Origin: Elysia crispata
Taxonomy: Eukaryota; Mollusca; Gastropoda; Plakobranchidae
Reading direction: 5' to 3'
DNA length: 64,000 nt
Assembly (NCBI GenBank): GCA_033675545.1
Contig: JAWDGP010003851.1
Span: 213,544-277,543 of the forward strand
This document shows positions 24,177 through 36,600 of the stretch, piece by piece; within the stretch, counting starts at the first letter, position 1, and every line of letters starts with the position of its first letter. A program made the translations under genes and the position numbers. The notes below the pieces were generated by a model that ran no database searches, was not told the origin of the DNA, and saw only the letters and a program-made list of their open reading frames with translations.

Positions 24177-27100
24177 AAAAGAATGAATGCAAGGTTTTAA
24201 TTGAAAGCAGTAATGAGTGATGCAAAGGTCAAGGTGGCAGCAGCAATGACAAGAGCAGTAGTATTTGTTGTGGTAGTGATATTAGCAGTAGCAGCTGCAC
24301 TATAAGTTGAATTAGTAATTGCTGATGCTTTTATCATGGTAACTGTAAAACTGGAATTTGCAGCATCATCATTTTAAATTGGATAAATTGCTGTTTGTAC
24401 AGATTTTTCTCATTTACTGGATGACTGATATCTCATCCAGAAAGATATATTTAATACACTAAATATATAAAAACTTTAAAATGAGAAGGCTGTTTGAATT
24501 GAGCATATTTAATGTTCTGTTTGTGTATCATAAGAGAATCACTTATACTGATTTTTTTTTTATTATTATTAATAAATGATCTGGAGCATAATTAAAATTA
24601 GCAAACAATATCTAAAACGGTTTGGATGATTTACCTTGTTTTCAGTATACATGTTCTCAGCAACAATGGCACAAGTTTTACCCTGTAAAACTTAATTCAC
24701 TTGCTATTCTGGCACTGGTCTCAATCAATCGACTGTTAAATTTTTTTTTTTTTTTTTTTTTTTATTAAATTTTAGCCTCATTTTGATCATTGATCTTAAG
24801 TAGCATAGCTGAAAAGAAAAATGCTAAAATAAATGAATTCTTACCTCCTAGCTGACCATTTTTATTTTTACAAATGCATGAGATTTGTTTGATGAAAGCA
24901 AGAATTCTTTTTTGTAACACCTTTTCGAACGAAAAATATGTAGCTTAGATTCTTTTCTCTTATCTTTAAATTGAAGATGTTTGAGAATACTAGTATAAAA
25001 AGAAGTTGAGAAGTAAAGCAAGATGTTTTTGACACCTTATTGTGCTTGACTTTTCTGAAGACATGATGAAACGCTACTTAAAGCCAGGTAGTTTTCTTAT
25101 TATCTGTGAATATAAAGATGGTTTTTCTTTTTGTGGCAGCTACTTAATTATGGAAGCTTACTTTGTCTCAGTGCACAATAATAGAATATTATTTAGTTAG
25201 CTACTGAATGTAATTAGATGTAGCTCTCTTTTTAGTGCAAAAGCATATAGAATCTTCAAATATTAGGGGTGTAACTTAGACAGGCTGGTAAAAACAAGGC
25301 AACAGAGGATATTTAACAGGCATTTTCTAATCTAAGCAATAAAGGTTGTATCAGTTGTGACATTTATCCTAATTTGAAAGTGGGCAGCTTAATAACTCAT
25401 GCATTTTGATAACATTTACCTTTGTGAGTTGATTTATTTTGCCACATTTCTAAAATTTTGAGATAAGGAATTTATAGTTTACTGTTGTATTTTTCTTTAA
25501 GGTCATTGGGAGGTATCATTTGACATAGCTCAAGATAAATGGATCATTCTCTTTACTAAAGTTTATGAACATAGAATTTTATTTAATATTAAAAAATTTA
25601 ACTTTGAGTGTACATTTTGAAGATTTTATCCCAATAGAAATCCTACTCAGTAAATGCTTTGTATTAGTACATGCCACATTCACATCTTGTACTACCTTCA
25701 TTCCATGATTGATCCATGATTCTTTGGGTTAGCTGTGGCAGTCTTATCCTCTGCGTTGGACATGGTCGAGAGTCTGAGCAGGGAAGGCTTCTGCAACCAG
25801 TGTAAAATCAGCAGAGCTATACTTTATCTTGTTTTTCCTTGGTTTGACACAATATTCCAGAAACTAGGTATTTTGAGTTTCATATTAAATAAAACATTAA
25901 ATAGTCTTTTGTTAATGAATTTTATTCAAAAGCTTTTTTAAATTGCAGTAACAAAAATCTCAGTGTTTCCAAAAAAAAAAAACAACAACACATAAATGCT
26001 TGTTTTTAGTTATGTGTAGTTGTGAGACTGACTGACTTTGGTCTAAAAGAATATAACTGGTTTGAAATGATTGCTGTGCAATTTTGATTTTTGCGTAGTG
26101 TTAGTTTAATTATCTAGTGATACAGTGATATTAAAGCAAGATAACTTGTTCCAGTGATTGAAGAAGAAGAAAATTTTAAGTGAAAAGTTTTTTTCATTTT
26201 ACTTAGCACTTGATTACTCCACACTCTTCTCTCTTCTTTTGAGGTTTGCCTTTCATTTAGAAATTGTTTATGTGCATAAAAGAACCTTCACTTATTTATT
26301 AACATAAAAGTAAAACACCAATTTATTGTGAATAGATCTTGTTTCCTTGATTTGTATACTGTGTTAGGAATGACTGCCGGATGAAAGGTAAATGACATAT
26401 GACATGTTAGAGAATAGAGACACTCATGTATTGATTGATATATGATATGTTGAATTTTTTTCTTAAAAAATTGATGATTTGAATAATACCTATGCAGAAT
26501 ATATTTGAAATGTCTTTGTATCTTTGGTCTGTCTGATTTTGAATTTTCTAATTATTTCCTTCGAGTTTATCTTACATCTTAACCTAATGTTTCAAGGCAA
26601 TGGAAATATTCCTCACAGTCCACTACAAAAGGAACCTCTTCAAATTTCCAATGGTTGAGAACATTTAAGTTATCTAGCCATGTTTTGTCGGTGGTTGCAA
26701 ATTATTTATTCATTTTGAGAAGTAGGATCTCTTGCATTGTTCTATCAACTATATTATAAACTAACAGCGCAGAAAATTTTTTAAGCAGGGTTATTTACCA
26801 GAAATAGTCATAATTGTTCTACAGCTAAAATAAAAGCAACTGAAGGACTCGGGCTGGATGAATGGGCATTTCTCCATGTTACATTAATCTCAAATTGTGA
26901 TAATTAAGTAATAAAATCAAATTTAAAGAAATATTATGAATTAATGATTGTTCTGAAACTTACTGAAATGTACTGTTTATACTTAGCAAATACATTGACT
27001 TGGAATTGATAATGAGAAAGTGATAAGTTAAGATGGGATTTTGACCTTTTTTGTCACTCAGAGTTGCTTTCTCTACCAAATAAATTTTTGATAAAGAGCT

Positions 27101-28999
27101 TCTACTTCTGCTTATTAAGATGAGGCATTTTGCTCTGAAGCTTGCTCCTGGCAGATTTGAACTCTCCTGCTAAAGAGTGTTCTTAAAAAACCTGAACAGC
27201 CCTCTCTTACCAATTCAGCATTCAGATTTTGCTTGAAGACACTGCACTTCTTGCCAGGAGCTAACTTCTTTCTACTCACGCTATGCTGCATCTTTCTTTC
27301 TTAACATTTGGTAACTGAACTCTAATTCCCTGAACTAGATATGCAGCTGCTTCCTCAAGCAGGATTTTCTTCCTTGTGAAAGAGGATGAGTTTTGGACCA
27401 GAAGAGGAGATGGTTTATACAAGAGTAAGAACAAATGTATGGGCGCACAGGAAAACCCTATGGATGTCGCTCAGTCTAGTTTTGCGCAAGACTTATTTTA
27501 AGTCAATTTTGAAGTCTGAGTTCGAAAAAGGAAATTTAATATTTAAGAAACTCCATTCATTTATCTTTTCATATCGCTTAGTTTTTTGTTTTGTTTGAAA
27601 AACGGGCCCTGATGGTGTAATTATCATGGCCATCTTTTGCAAACTTCAAGTTATCTGTAATTGCAATATAGCCTCTGCTTCTATAACTGATTAGGTCATT
27701 ACAATATTTAGAGTAAACTTAACCTGCCAGTTCTTGACTAAAGAATCCCCAACATAGATTGTCCCATTTTCGAATTCTTTTTGCTTTTGTAGTCACCTAT
27801 GCTCTATGCCATTGCACAGAAATGTTTTTACTTTTGAATCCGTTTCTCTTTATCCTAAGAACGCCTGATTTTGTAAGCTACTTCATGGTGAGCTATTTTG
27901 GTAAAGATCTAGATCCAGCTTAAGGTTACAATGACACAAAAAGAAAAAATAAATTCCAGATCTCGTTATTTCAATGTTGTTAATATTATTAAATCCCTTA
28001 AAGTCTGAAATCAAACATAAAGATTGAGGGAGGGCTTGCCTGATCACTTGATATCACCATGGGCTGGATTTAGCTCCACTCCAGTCAAGAGAGCAAACTG
28101 GTCCTAGTATTGCAGTTGCAATGTTGACTTCTGACCTCTGTTTCAGAAAATCCTTGATCATTCATATTTTTACACTAACTGGCTTAATCTGCTGATATTG
28201 GCTTATCTAATATCAATAAACAAAAGAACTGCTCAATAATCCAGAGCAAAAAGGAAAATAGGAAGGAGATGGGAAAATCGCAAGTTTCAGCAGATTGACA
28301 AAAAATTATCATCACTGGTCATCACTGATCTATTGATGTGGCCTCTACCTCCCAATTCTTTTCTTTGGTATATTTTTTTCTCCATTTATACAGGAAAGTT
28401 GCTTGACTATCCCACAGATATTTTATAAGCATGTTTGTTTTGATAATTAGCAATTTTCACAAGGTCAATTACTACTCAATATTAACATTATCAAAGGTGA
28501 GATTTATTTGGAAAATACTTCTTTAAGAAAAGAAAAAAAATTTTTTATTTTTTTTTAATAGATGTGCTGTTTATTTATCTGTGTATATCCCATTCTTTCC
28601 AAAATTAAAATGGCAAACACTGTGATTTTATTGCTTATTGCCTCTTGTGGCATTATGAATATGTACCTCAATAGAAGGAGCCAGTATATTTCCTCCTCAA
28701 TATCTTTATTGATGTGTTTAGTTTCCGTGTTTAAATTTTTCCTTCATGCTTCCCCAAGTTTTGTGTTCTTAATTAGTTCTTGTGAAGTTTCAAATTGTCA
28801 ATAAATATTTTCAGAAGCAAATTATGAGCAGCTGCGTTGTTCACTTCATTGTGACAACAAATTTTCAATCGTAATGCATTTGCATACATACGTAATCTTG
28901 GGATAAAAAGTTGATTGTTATACTGCTCCATTTGAAACACAAAAGCAAGCTCATTGCAATTAAATTTAACATATTTTGGCCTTAAATAAGACCTATACA

Positions 29000-29510
29000 T
29001 CTCTGGTGCATTCTTAATTGAAGATGGAGGATCTCACAGCAAAGTGGAAAGAAGAACAAACATGGCCAAAAACTTTAAAGAAATCTTATTTTCTTTCAAG
29101 CCATGTCCCTTCAGTTTCAACAAAAGTATGCTTGAAAAAAGCTATCTTTGGTCAGCCATTCTTTATGGAAGCAAAACATGGTCTGAACCTCAAAAATCAA
29201 CAGAAACTTAACATCTTTAAGTATGAGCATATTCTCAACACAGATAAAGAAACAAAGTGCTTAAAGAAAGAATACAAGTGAAATGCACATAATTCATAAA
29301 AACCATCTGTACATTAGCACAAAAAATATAGCCAGAATGAAAGACACATCATACACTGGGTTATGGAAGGTAAAATAGAAGGAAGAGAGGCAAAGGAAGG
29401 AAAAATGAAAGATAAACTGGGTTAATATATAGTAACATTATTATGGGATAAAAGACTAATACATGTGGAAAATAAGCATCTACAACTTTGAGAACAAGAG
29501 AGAATAACAG
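29000..29510 (+). pseudogene. Decayed LINE ORF2 C-terminal fragment
   Basis: In one + frame it reads FNKSMLEKSYLWSAILYGSKTW, resembling the post-catalytic LINE block of the form K..YIWS..LYG.E.WT. Further on, another frame reads VMEGKIEGREAKEG, like the EGKIEG.R.RG segment near the ORF2 C-terminus. Stops and frameshifts interrupt it. It differs from the LINE copy at 12.9-13.7 kb, so a separate subfamily is likely. Confidence 0.72.
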
Positions 29511-32500
29511 TATTATACATTTTCTATTGTTGACATTTTAAATATTAATTTTCAGAGTATTTCTTATAAAAATAATATTAAAAATAATCAAGGGGATTTT
29601 TGGTCAAAGGTCATATCTTCATCACATTGTGATATACGTTACTGAGCACTTTTTCAGTAAAAGGACAAGACTCGCACTCTAAGGATATTAATTATTGATA
29701 GAAAAAAAAAGTTGCCAAAATTTTTTTTTTTTTTAAATCTTTCACCCCCCCTTTCTACTAGAAAAATAAATCTCACAAAACAAAATAAATTCATGAACTT
29801 GTTATTTATTGGAAACATGGTTTTAAAACAAAGTTTCGAACAAATATTTAACACAAATTAAACATTGACATATCACAACATTGGACTAAAACTGGCTTTG
29901 AATTATTTCAAATTTAACCAAACTCAGATATAGGGTATATGAAAGGAGAAAAACTTGGGACACCATAAACCTAAGAGCAAGTCACCAGTAAACACCAGTA
30001 ATTAGTGAGTGTTGATTTGTCTCAGTAGAAAGTTAAACTGAGGCTTTAAAAACATTAGGTTTCAATGATGCTGCATGATGACTTTAGATTACATCACATT
30101 ACAGAAAAAGGATTTGTCACAAACCAAAACTTGTGAATAATAGTGTTCTTCCCAATCTGGTAAAATTCTTTAATGACAAACCACAGATCAAATCAGCACA
30201 ATATAAAAATTTAACTGGATCAGACATATTAAGTAAATTTTTTTCTTCACTTTCCAGGCCATATCTCAATACTCTATGATTCTCATATGACAAGATTCAT
30301 ACAATATAAGATCTGTGAAAACCTTCATGTAACAATTTATTTGCTACTCACAGCACTATTTTCTCAGAAAAATTGTTAAAAAGATTCATACAGCTTTTTG
30401 GAAGAACAAGGTAAGTTAGTTCATTATTTTATAATCAACTTGTTTATCAAACCAAATAATACATGTTTACTTAACTACATGAGATCAATATTCATTGCTG
30501 CAATAACATACAGCAAACATAGCTTTATCTCTCCTGTGAAACTAATCAAATCAATACAGTTGTAACATAATAAGAAATGAGCGCATCAGAACACCAAATA
30601 AAACAAAGTGTAAATGATGTGCCACATTTTTTTAATGTTGTTATATCCATATGATGTTGGTACATGGTTTAAACCAAAACCACTCACCTGCACAAAATTT
30701 AATAATGGTGAGAAAAATAAAATTCAGAGAGCTAAGGGCTCAGTGTGGCTGAATAATTACAATAATGTTATTGTTGTCCAAAACAAACAAAAACAGCTTA
30801 CAGATGAATCAAGAGTTTTTGTTTCACTCTACAGTTAGCACCAATCATATGGTAGCTGTACATAGACAGATGGCTCCAATAACTTTATGTTAAAGTTAAA
30901 ATACAAACATTGCAAGGATAATTCTTTAAGGTGAGAGGTTTTCAACCAACCCAGGAACTCTTCCAGAAAGCCAAATAAAAGGATATTGAACAGTTCAGAT
31001 AAAAAGATGAAATACTCTCCATTCCTGTGTTTATTTTAAATATCCCATACAATAACTAAAGCTTTGAGACATGATTTCATAGCAAGTTCTAGTTCTCAAA
31101 ATGTTAAATCATTAATAGGATCTCTACGAGGCTATATATCTAGCCCTATAAACTAGATCCTACTCATCCACCATTATATATATATTTATATTAAGAAAGT
31201 TATGTACATTTATCTATACATGCACAAATTTATCTTATATCTGTTGAGCCAGAACAAAATTACATAAGAACAGTATTTAAAGAGAAAATTCAAAGTTATC
31301 TGGCATTGGAGCCTTTATTTACATATGAATAAACAATTAAAACAACAGTCAACTATTAACATTGTGGAGACCAAGTGTTTCCCCTACTCAATACACACTA
31401 CCTTCATATACTGTCATTCTCTCACACACTGTACCTTTACCTAACACAATGTTGATGAGAATCTATTCAAAACAAAAAAATTGATAATCACCAACCTAAA
31501 AACTTCTGGTTAAAATCCCCTCCAAATTGGGACCTGATAATTCAGCAGTTTCATTCATTTCATCTCTTTCTGTAATATATCGCCTTCAAATTGTGAAACA
31601 TTTTCTCTACACTTAATTTTGCTGAACCAGATTTATGACAAAAAAAGATAATGTTTAATTTTTGGGATATGCAGTTTGCAACTCTTTAATTTATGTATTT
31701 AAATCAATTGTAACAAGGGATCCTAAAAACAATCCAAAGCATGAAGAAAAAAAAAAAAGGAACCATTTTGTACCTTCCATAGAGTACCTCACAATTAAAA
31801 AAAAATGAAAAATTGAAAAAAATATAATATAGGCACCAGCCTTTGGATACTTATTTTTTTTTCTCTGACATACTACTAGTGGTCATTTTCCTCTATCCAG
31901 TCTTTTTGTAATAATTTCTGACTGATTATCAGGCATCGATTTTAGGCATCAACGGACATACCTAAAATCATGATGTACTTCTCTCTTATAATTGTGCCAA
32001 CTTGCAAGTCTCCTTAACTTCTCCAAGACAGTTTTATTTACCTCAGGCCAAAAATGTGAAAGCTTAATGCGACCTCAGTAGTATTAAGTAAGTATCATAA
32101 AGTGAAGTTGGGGACAAACAAGGCAGACTCATTATAGGCAAGACACCACAAAGTGATGAAGTGGATCATGGAATAAAATAACCAGCATCATATCAATCAA
32201 TATTGTCATTACTTTGATACCAATTTACTTAGTGTCAATTTTGTATTGATAAAAACATTTTCAGCAGCAGTTTCTCTTTATTTTTGTAATAAGTAAGTAC
32301 GACAAACATTTTGGCCTTCTCGTCAAGTCTTCTTTTTCTATGAATGAAAAAATACTGCATCTGGTATTCATAAAAGCTTAACACATCACACTTTTCATTA
32401 CAAGGATCCATTATGATCAGATATGTTGGTTTCATTCTTTTAAAAATCAATCTTCAGTCTCATTTACAAGACTTTACATAGTTTTTTTTTTAAAAAGACA

Positions 32501-33452
32501 ACTTAAATTACATACAGACAAGGTTTAGGCTTACAAAATGACTGAAAGTATAATGGCTTCTCAGCTTTCTTAAAATAAAACTCCTCAAATCCTTCCATAG
32601 ACTTTCCAAATGAGATCTTTACAAAAAATGCATAGATCATTAACAGATAAAGTTATATGGAATATCAAGGAATATTTTGTTATCTTTATCTCTTATGAGA
32701 ACTATTCATAATTATCCGACTTACAATAAAGAAGGTTCAATGACAAGAGGTATGCAGCTACACACCTTTCTATCCAAACACTTTCTTAATAGTATTAGAT
32801 GCAGTAACTTTATCCAAACTATTAAAAAAAAAAAGGATTGTTAAAGGTTGTGTCAAGCAATTGAAACATGAAATAAGATAAGAGGAAGACATGCTTTTTT
32901 CTATTTAAAACTCTTAAATTACATGTTTTCTCAATAGAGATAAAGGGAAAAAAACTTTCTCATTCCATGCTAGATGGTGCAATACAATATTATAACCTAT
33001 GTTGTCACACACTTACTTTAAAAAGCTTCATAACAAATGCCTGGTGAGAAGTTATTTTCCCCCCTTTTTACATACGATCATTGTGAAAGGCCGTCCCAAG
33101 CCCACTCAAGTCACCTTTTAGATCACATGTTGATTCTTTCAAACTCACCCAGGAAAACTTTTCATATGAATGAGACACCCTGCCCACTTTGGGTAACTTC
33201 TGGTAGCCCAGAAGTCAATTTGGTTATGTCTCTGAAACCTGATCAACATTTGTAAAAGGATAGCAAACACATCATTTTCTTGTCTCAAGGCAAATTATGT
33301 GCTGACACCACAAATAAGATACTGAACTAATACGTTATGAGCTCAAAAGGGCATGCTTTTATGCAAAGTTAAATTGAATATGAATATTGTGGGCAAAATA
33401 ATATCAAGTACTAAACGCAGTTGGGCAACTTTAAGGCTGATGGTCAAATAAA

Positions 33453-33623
33453 CTACAACTGATGAAGGGCGGAGGACGATGTGGTTCTCTCTCTCTTCCA
33501 CACTGGAGCAGCCATGGCCTTGGTTACCCTCTCAACAGAGATATGCCTGTCATACAAATCTGCTCCAGCAATGCGTTTTGCCCTATAATGGGATATCAGC
33601 TCAGACATAGCCTGCTCTTCAAG
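33453..33623 (-). CDS. IBTK: IBTK coding exon 26 with stop codon
   Basis: Residues 1348-1403, LEEQAMSELISHYRAKRI, VERVTKAMAAPVWKRER and the end ALHQL then TAG. Human has IEEHAIQDLLVFYEAFGN..VERTPQGPLAVPMWNK. Acceptor CCCACAG. Confidence 0.95.
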   Translation of the reverse strand, partial: LEEQAMSELISHYRAKRIAGADLYDRHISVERVTKAMAAPVWKRERTTSSSALHQL

Positions 33624-36600
33624 CTGTGGGCACAAAAACAGATAAAAACATTGGCTTTGATTTCTATGAATCACATGATTAAATTTGGTATTCTTAGTGA
33701 ACATAAAAAATTAAAAAGCCATTTTAAATCATAAGTATTTATTTTAAGTCCCCCTTTTATTTCTTCTTTGCATTTCACAAACTGCATCTCACACAAAAGA
33801 AAAGCTTTTTTTTTTGCAATATTAAGAACAAAAACAAATTTCTGACCTTCTAAATGATGAAAATTGCATACATTTATACAGGTTTTTTAAAGAAATAGCA
33901 GTTCTGATAAAGTAGCAAAGTAGATGGAATTTGTTTGCTTTGTAAATGCTGGTTGTTTTTTTTTTCCCCCTCACAAATTTTCTTGTTATAACTGCAAATG
34001 TAATTAGACTAAGTTTCAAGGTTGTAGAGCTGACTTATGACCAATGTGCATTATGTAAAACTTACAACCTTCTGATTTTACCTGTATAAGAGCTAGAGGT
34101 TTTTGTGTTGTTCGGACTAGGGTCTCTGACTTCTCTTCCTCATCACGCAGGATTGCTGAGAAGTCCAGAGCTACACATGCAGGACTGTGCGGTTGGGCTG
34201 TGCCAGCAGCAGCCTGAGCCTCGACCCCATGGCGCTGCCATGGATTGTCTGCTCCTGATCCTGGGCTGGTGGGTGGAGATCCAAATGACATCATTCTGAA
34301 AATAAACACAATAAAGGATTAGGAAATAGACTTTTTCTTTCCAAACTTCAACATAGACTGCTGTACCCATCTTCACAAGTCTTTAGAAATTTGTGTAAAT
34401 ACAATATAACGTCCCAATATTTCTTAAATCAAAAGCTTAAAGATTATTGAACTTGACCAGGTTAAAAAAGGATTCAAAGCCGGCATTGCAATTTTAGCTA
34501 GTAGACAGCAAGAAGTTAATTTGTATTTTGAATTACCTCTCGAGAGAGTTAAATTCATTTAAAGTATCTCTTGGTATCCCTCCTACACAAGACTTCTTTA
34601 AGTCTCTATTAAACTGCCTGCATGATCCTTATTTTGCATTTTGCAAGACTACTTAGAAACAGTTTCTCCCTTCTCCTCATCTTAAATTTCAAACTCACCT
34701 TGATCTGGTAAATGCACTGGGGGATGGAGACTGGGCAACTTGACTAGACCTTGAATTTTTAGCTTGAGGTATGTCCACTGGCGCAGATGTTCTTAAGGTC
34801 TCATCCTGCACCATGAGTTCTTTGAAAGAGTTTATCATGTTCCCAATTGGAGCCCTGAGAGGTAAATATAAAAATCAGGGTTAGCATTTGAACCACAGAG
34901 TGATCTCAAAGCTTTCCTAAAACATCCTAGAAGTTGAAGTAGCAGTCAAGTAGGGTGAAACTGACAAAGAGAGCCCATAAACTACTCTATCCAACATGGC
35001 ATTGTTAAACCCTTCTCAGGAAATCTTTGCAGTCCTCAGAGTCTCTCAAAAACAATCTTATCATTTCCACTGCACTCTAAGTTCAGTTGAAACTCATGTT
35101 ATAAATTTCATTGATAGATCACACAACTCCATAGATAAACAAGAGAAAACCAGAATATCTTGTGAGGATGAAATAAATGAAGATAAGAAAACAAATTTCA
35201 AAATCTTCACTGATTTCTGGAATTTGGTACATAAGAAGAAATTAGATGCCTTTTCTCTTTATCATTGAGTTATCTTCAAGTGCTTTACTTGGACCTATCA
35301 GCTCACCAGGGGTTGCTGGCAGCCTTGGGAGAGGAACCTGCACTCTGCCTGTCTCCGCCAGATTGAACCTGGACAGTCATCTGCTGGTGCTGTTGCTGCT
35401 GTTTTTCTTTAGCCTCTTTTGACTGCTGCTTTTTCACGTCCTTCCAGGAGACGCGTTGACCCGCAGAGAAACTGCTCTTCCTGTTGCCAGAATCCTGAGA
35501 TTCTTGCCTCATGATGTCTCTCAAACTTGACATGCCTGAACTTGGAGCAGATGTGGACAAGGCACTTCTTGCAGGGGGGCTTAAAGAGTTGGAGATGCTT
35601 GGAGAACCAGCACTTTGTAACCTAAATTTGTGCATAACAACCGCGTGATTTTAATACAGATGATATAGTAAATTTATAAATAAATAAAGGTAAAAATTGG
35701 AAAGAATATTTATTGTAAGAGTAATCAATGGATGAATTCATTTGTCACTTTTGATTTCCAACTTGCTTCATGGAATCATCCTAGTGAGGGATACTAGGGT
35801 GAAAAGAATTGAAGCTTCCACTAGCTTGCTTGAAGTAGTTTATCTCTACATACATTTAGACAAGCTTAAATGATGAAATACCAGAAAATGTAAAGGTAAA
35901 ACTGATGAAACAGCTCTGTAAATGTGTCAGTTAAGTCAATAATTAGTAAATGAAAGAAACTTTATGTCTCGCTTCAGCTGCTGAATAGGTGTGTTCTGGT
36001 GGAGCTTACTGTTACCGAAGAAGACATAACTCCGGCAACCCAAAAATAAACCACTTTCTATTTGTGAGGGAAGAAATTATTTCAATAGTCATCCATTTCA
36101 CTATTAAAACTTTAAAAAGCAGGGTTTTTTTATTCAATAGAAAGGTTCAATGCTTAAGTGCCTTTAAATACCACTTTGAGGAACTTCATGTGTCTCCTTA
36201 ATCTCATGAGTTTTCAAAATCTGATGTACCTAATGAAATTTTAACAATAGGTAAATCAAAATGATAGAAAGTTCTTTTTAAGATTCTATACAGCAATATT
36301 CACAGCCTTTTAGAACAATCATATGCTTGTCAGATTGGTCCTATGTAATTTACAAGATTTAATTTATAACATACATCTTGCACAAAAGGAATATGAATAA
36401 ATGTATCAATCTACTCTTTGATAAAAATGTGAATTGTTTTTCCATTTTTTTTTTTTCATGCAACAGTTTGAAAAATATGTACTTCAAGCCCTTCGTGTAA
36501 AGGATTTTGTGAGACACATTGTAAATTACACTAAAAACACAGCCACACTTACCCTTTCTGGTTCTGGTTATCTTGACAGGCATTTTGTCCTGTGCTCCAG

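Larger units (their letters stand above)
23912..33452. other. Intergenic and 3'UTR zone between convergent ATE1 and IBTK
   Basis: No conserved coding exon was found in this 9.5 kb on either strand. It must contain the 3'UTRs of both genes. Several TTTATT words (AATAAA on the - strand) between 29.8 and 32.3 kb could serve IBTK, but none can be singled out. A LINE fragment occupies about 29.0-29.5 kb and a poly-T run lies at 24739-24763. The rest is AT-rich sequence in which I see nothing assignable. Confidence 0.6.

Noticed and set aside
25735..25941. 68-codon frame downstream of ATE1 as an alternative last exon
   Set aside because: The start of the frame looks codon-like, but there is no convincing acceptor or similarity to ATE1, and the catalytic domain is already complete at 23911.
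28562..28804. 80-codon hydrophobic frame as a small membrane protein
   Set aside because: Low-complexity hydrophobic translation from AT-rich DNA, with no homology, splice or promoter evidence.
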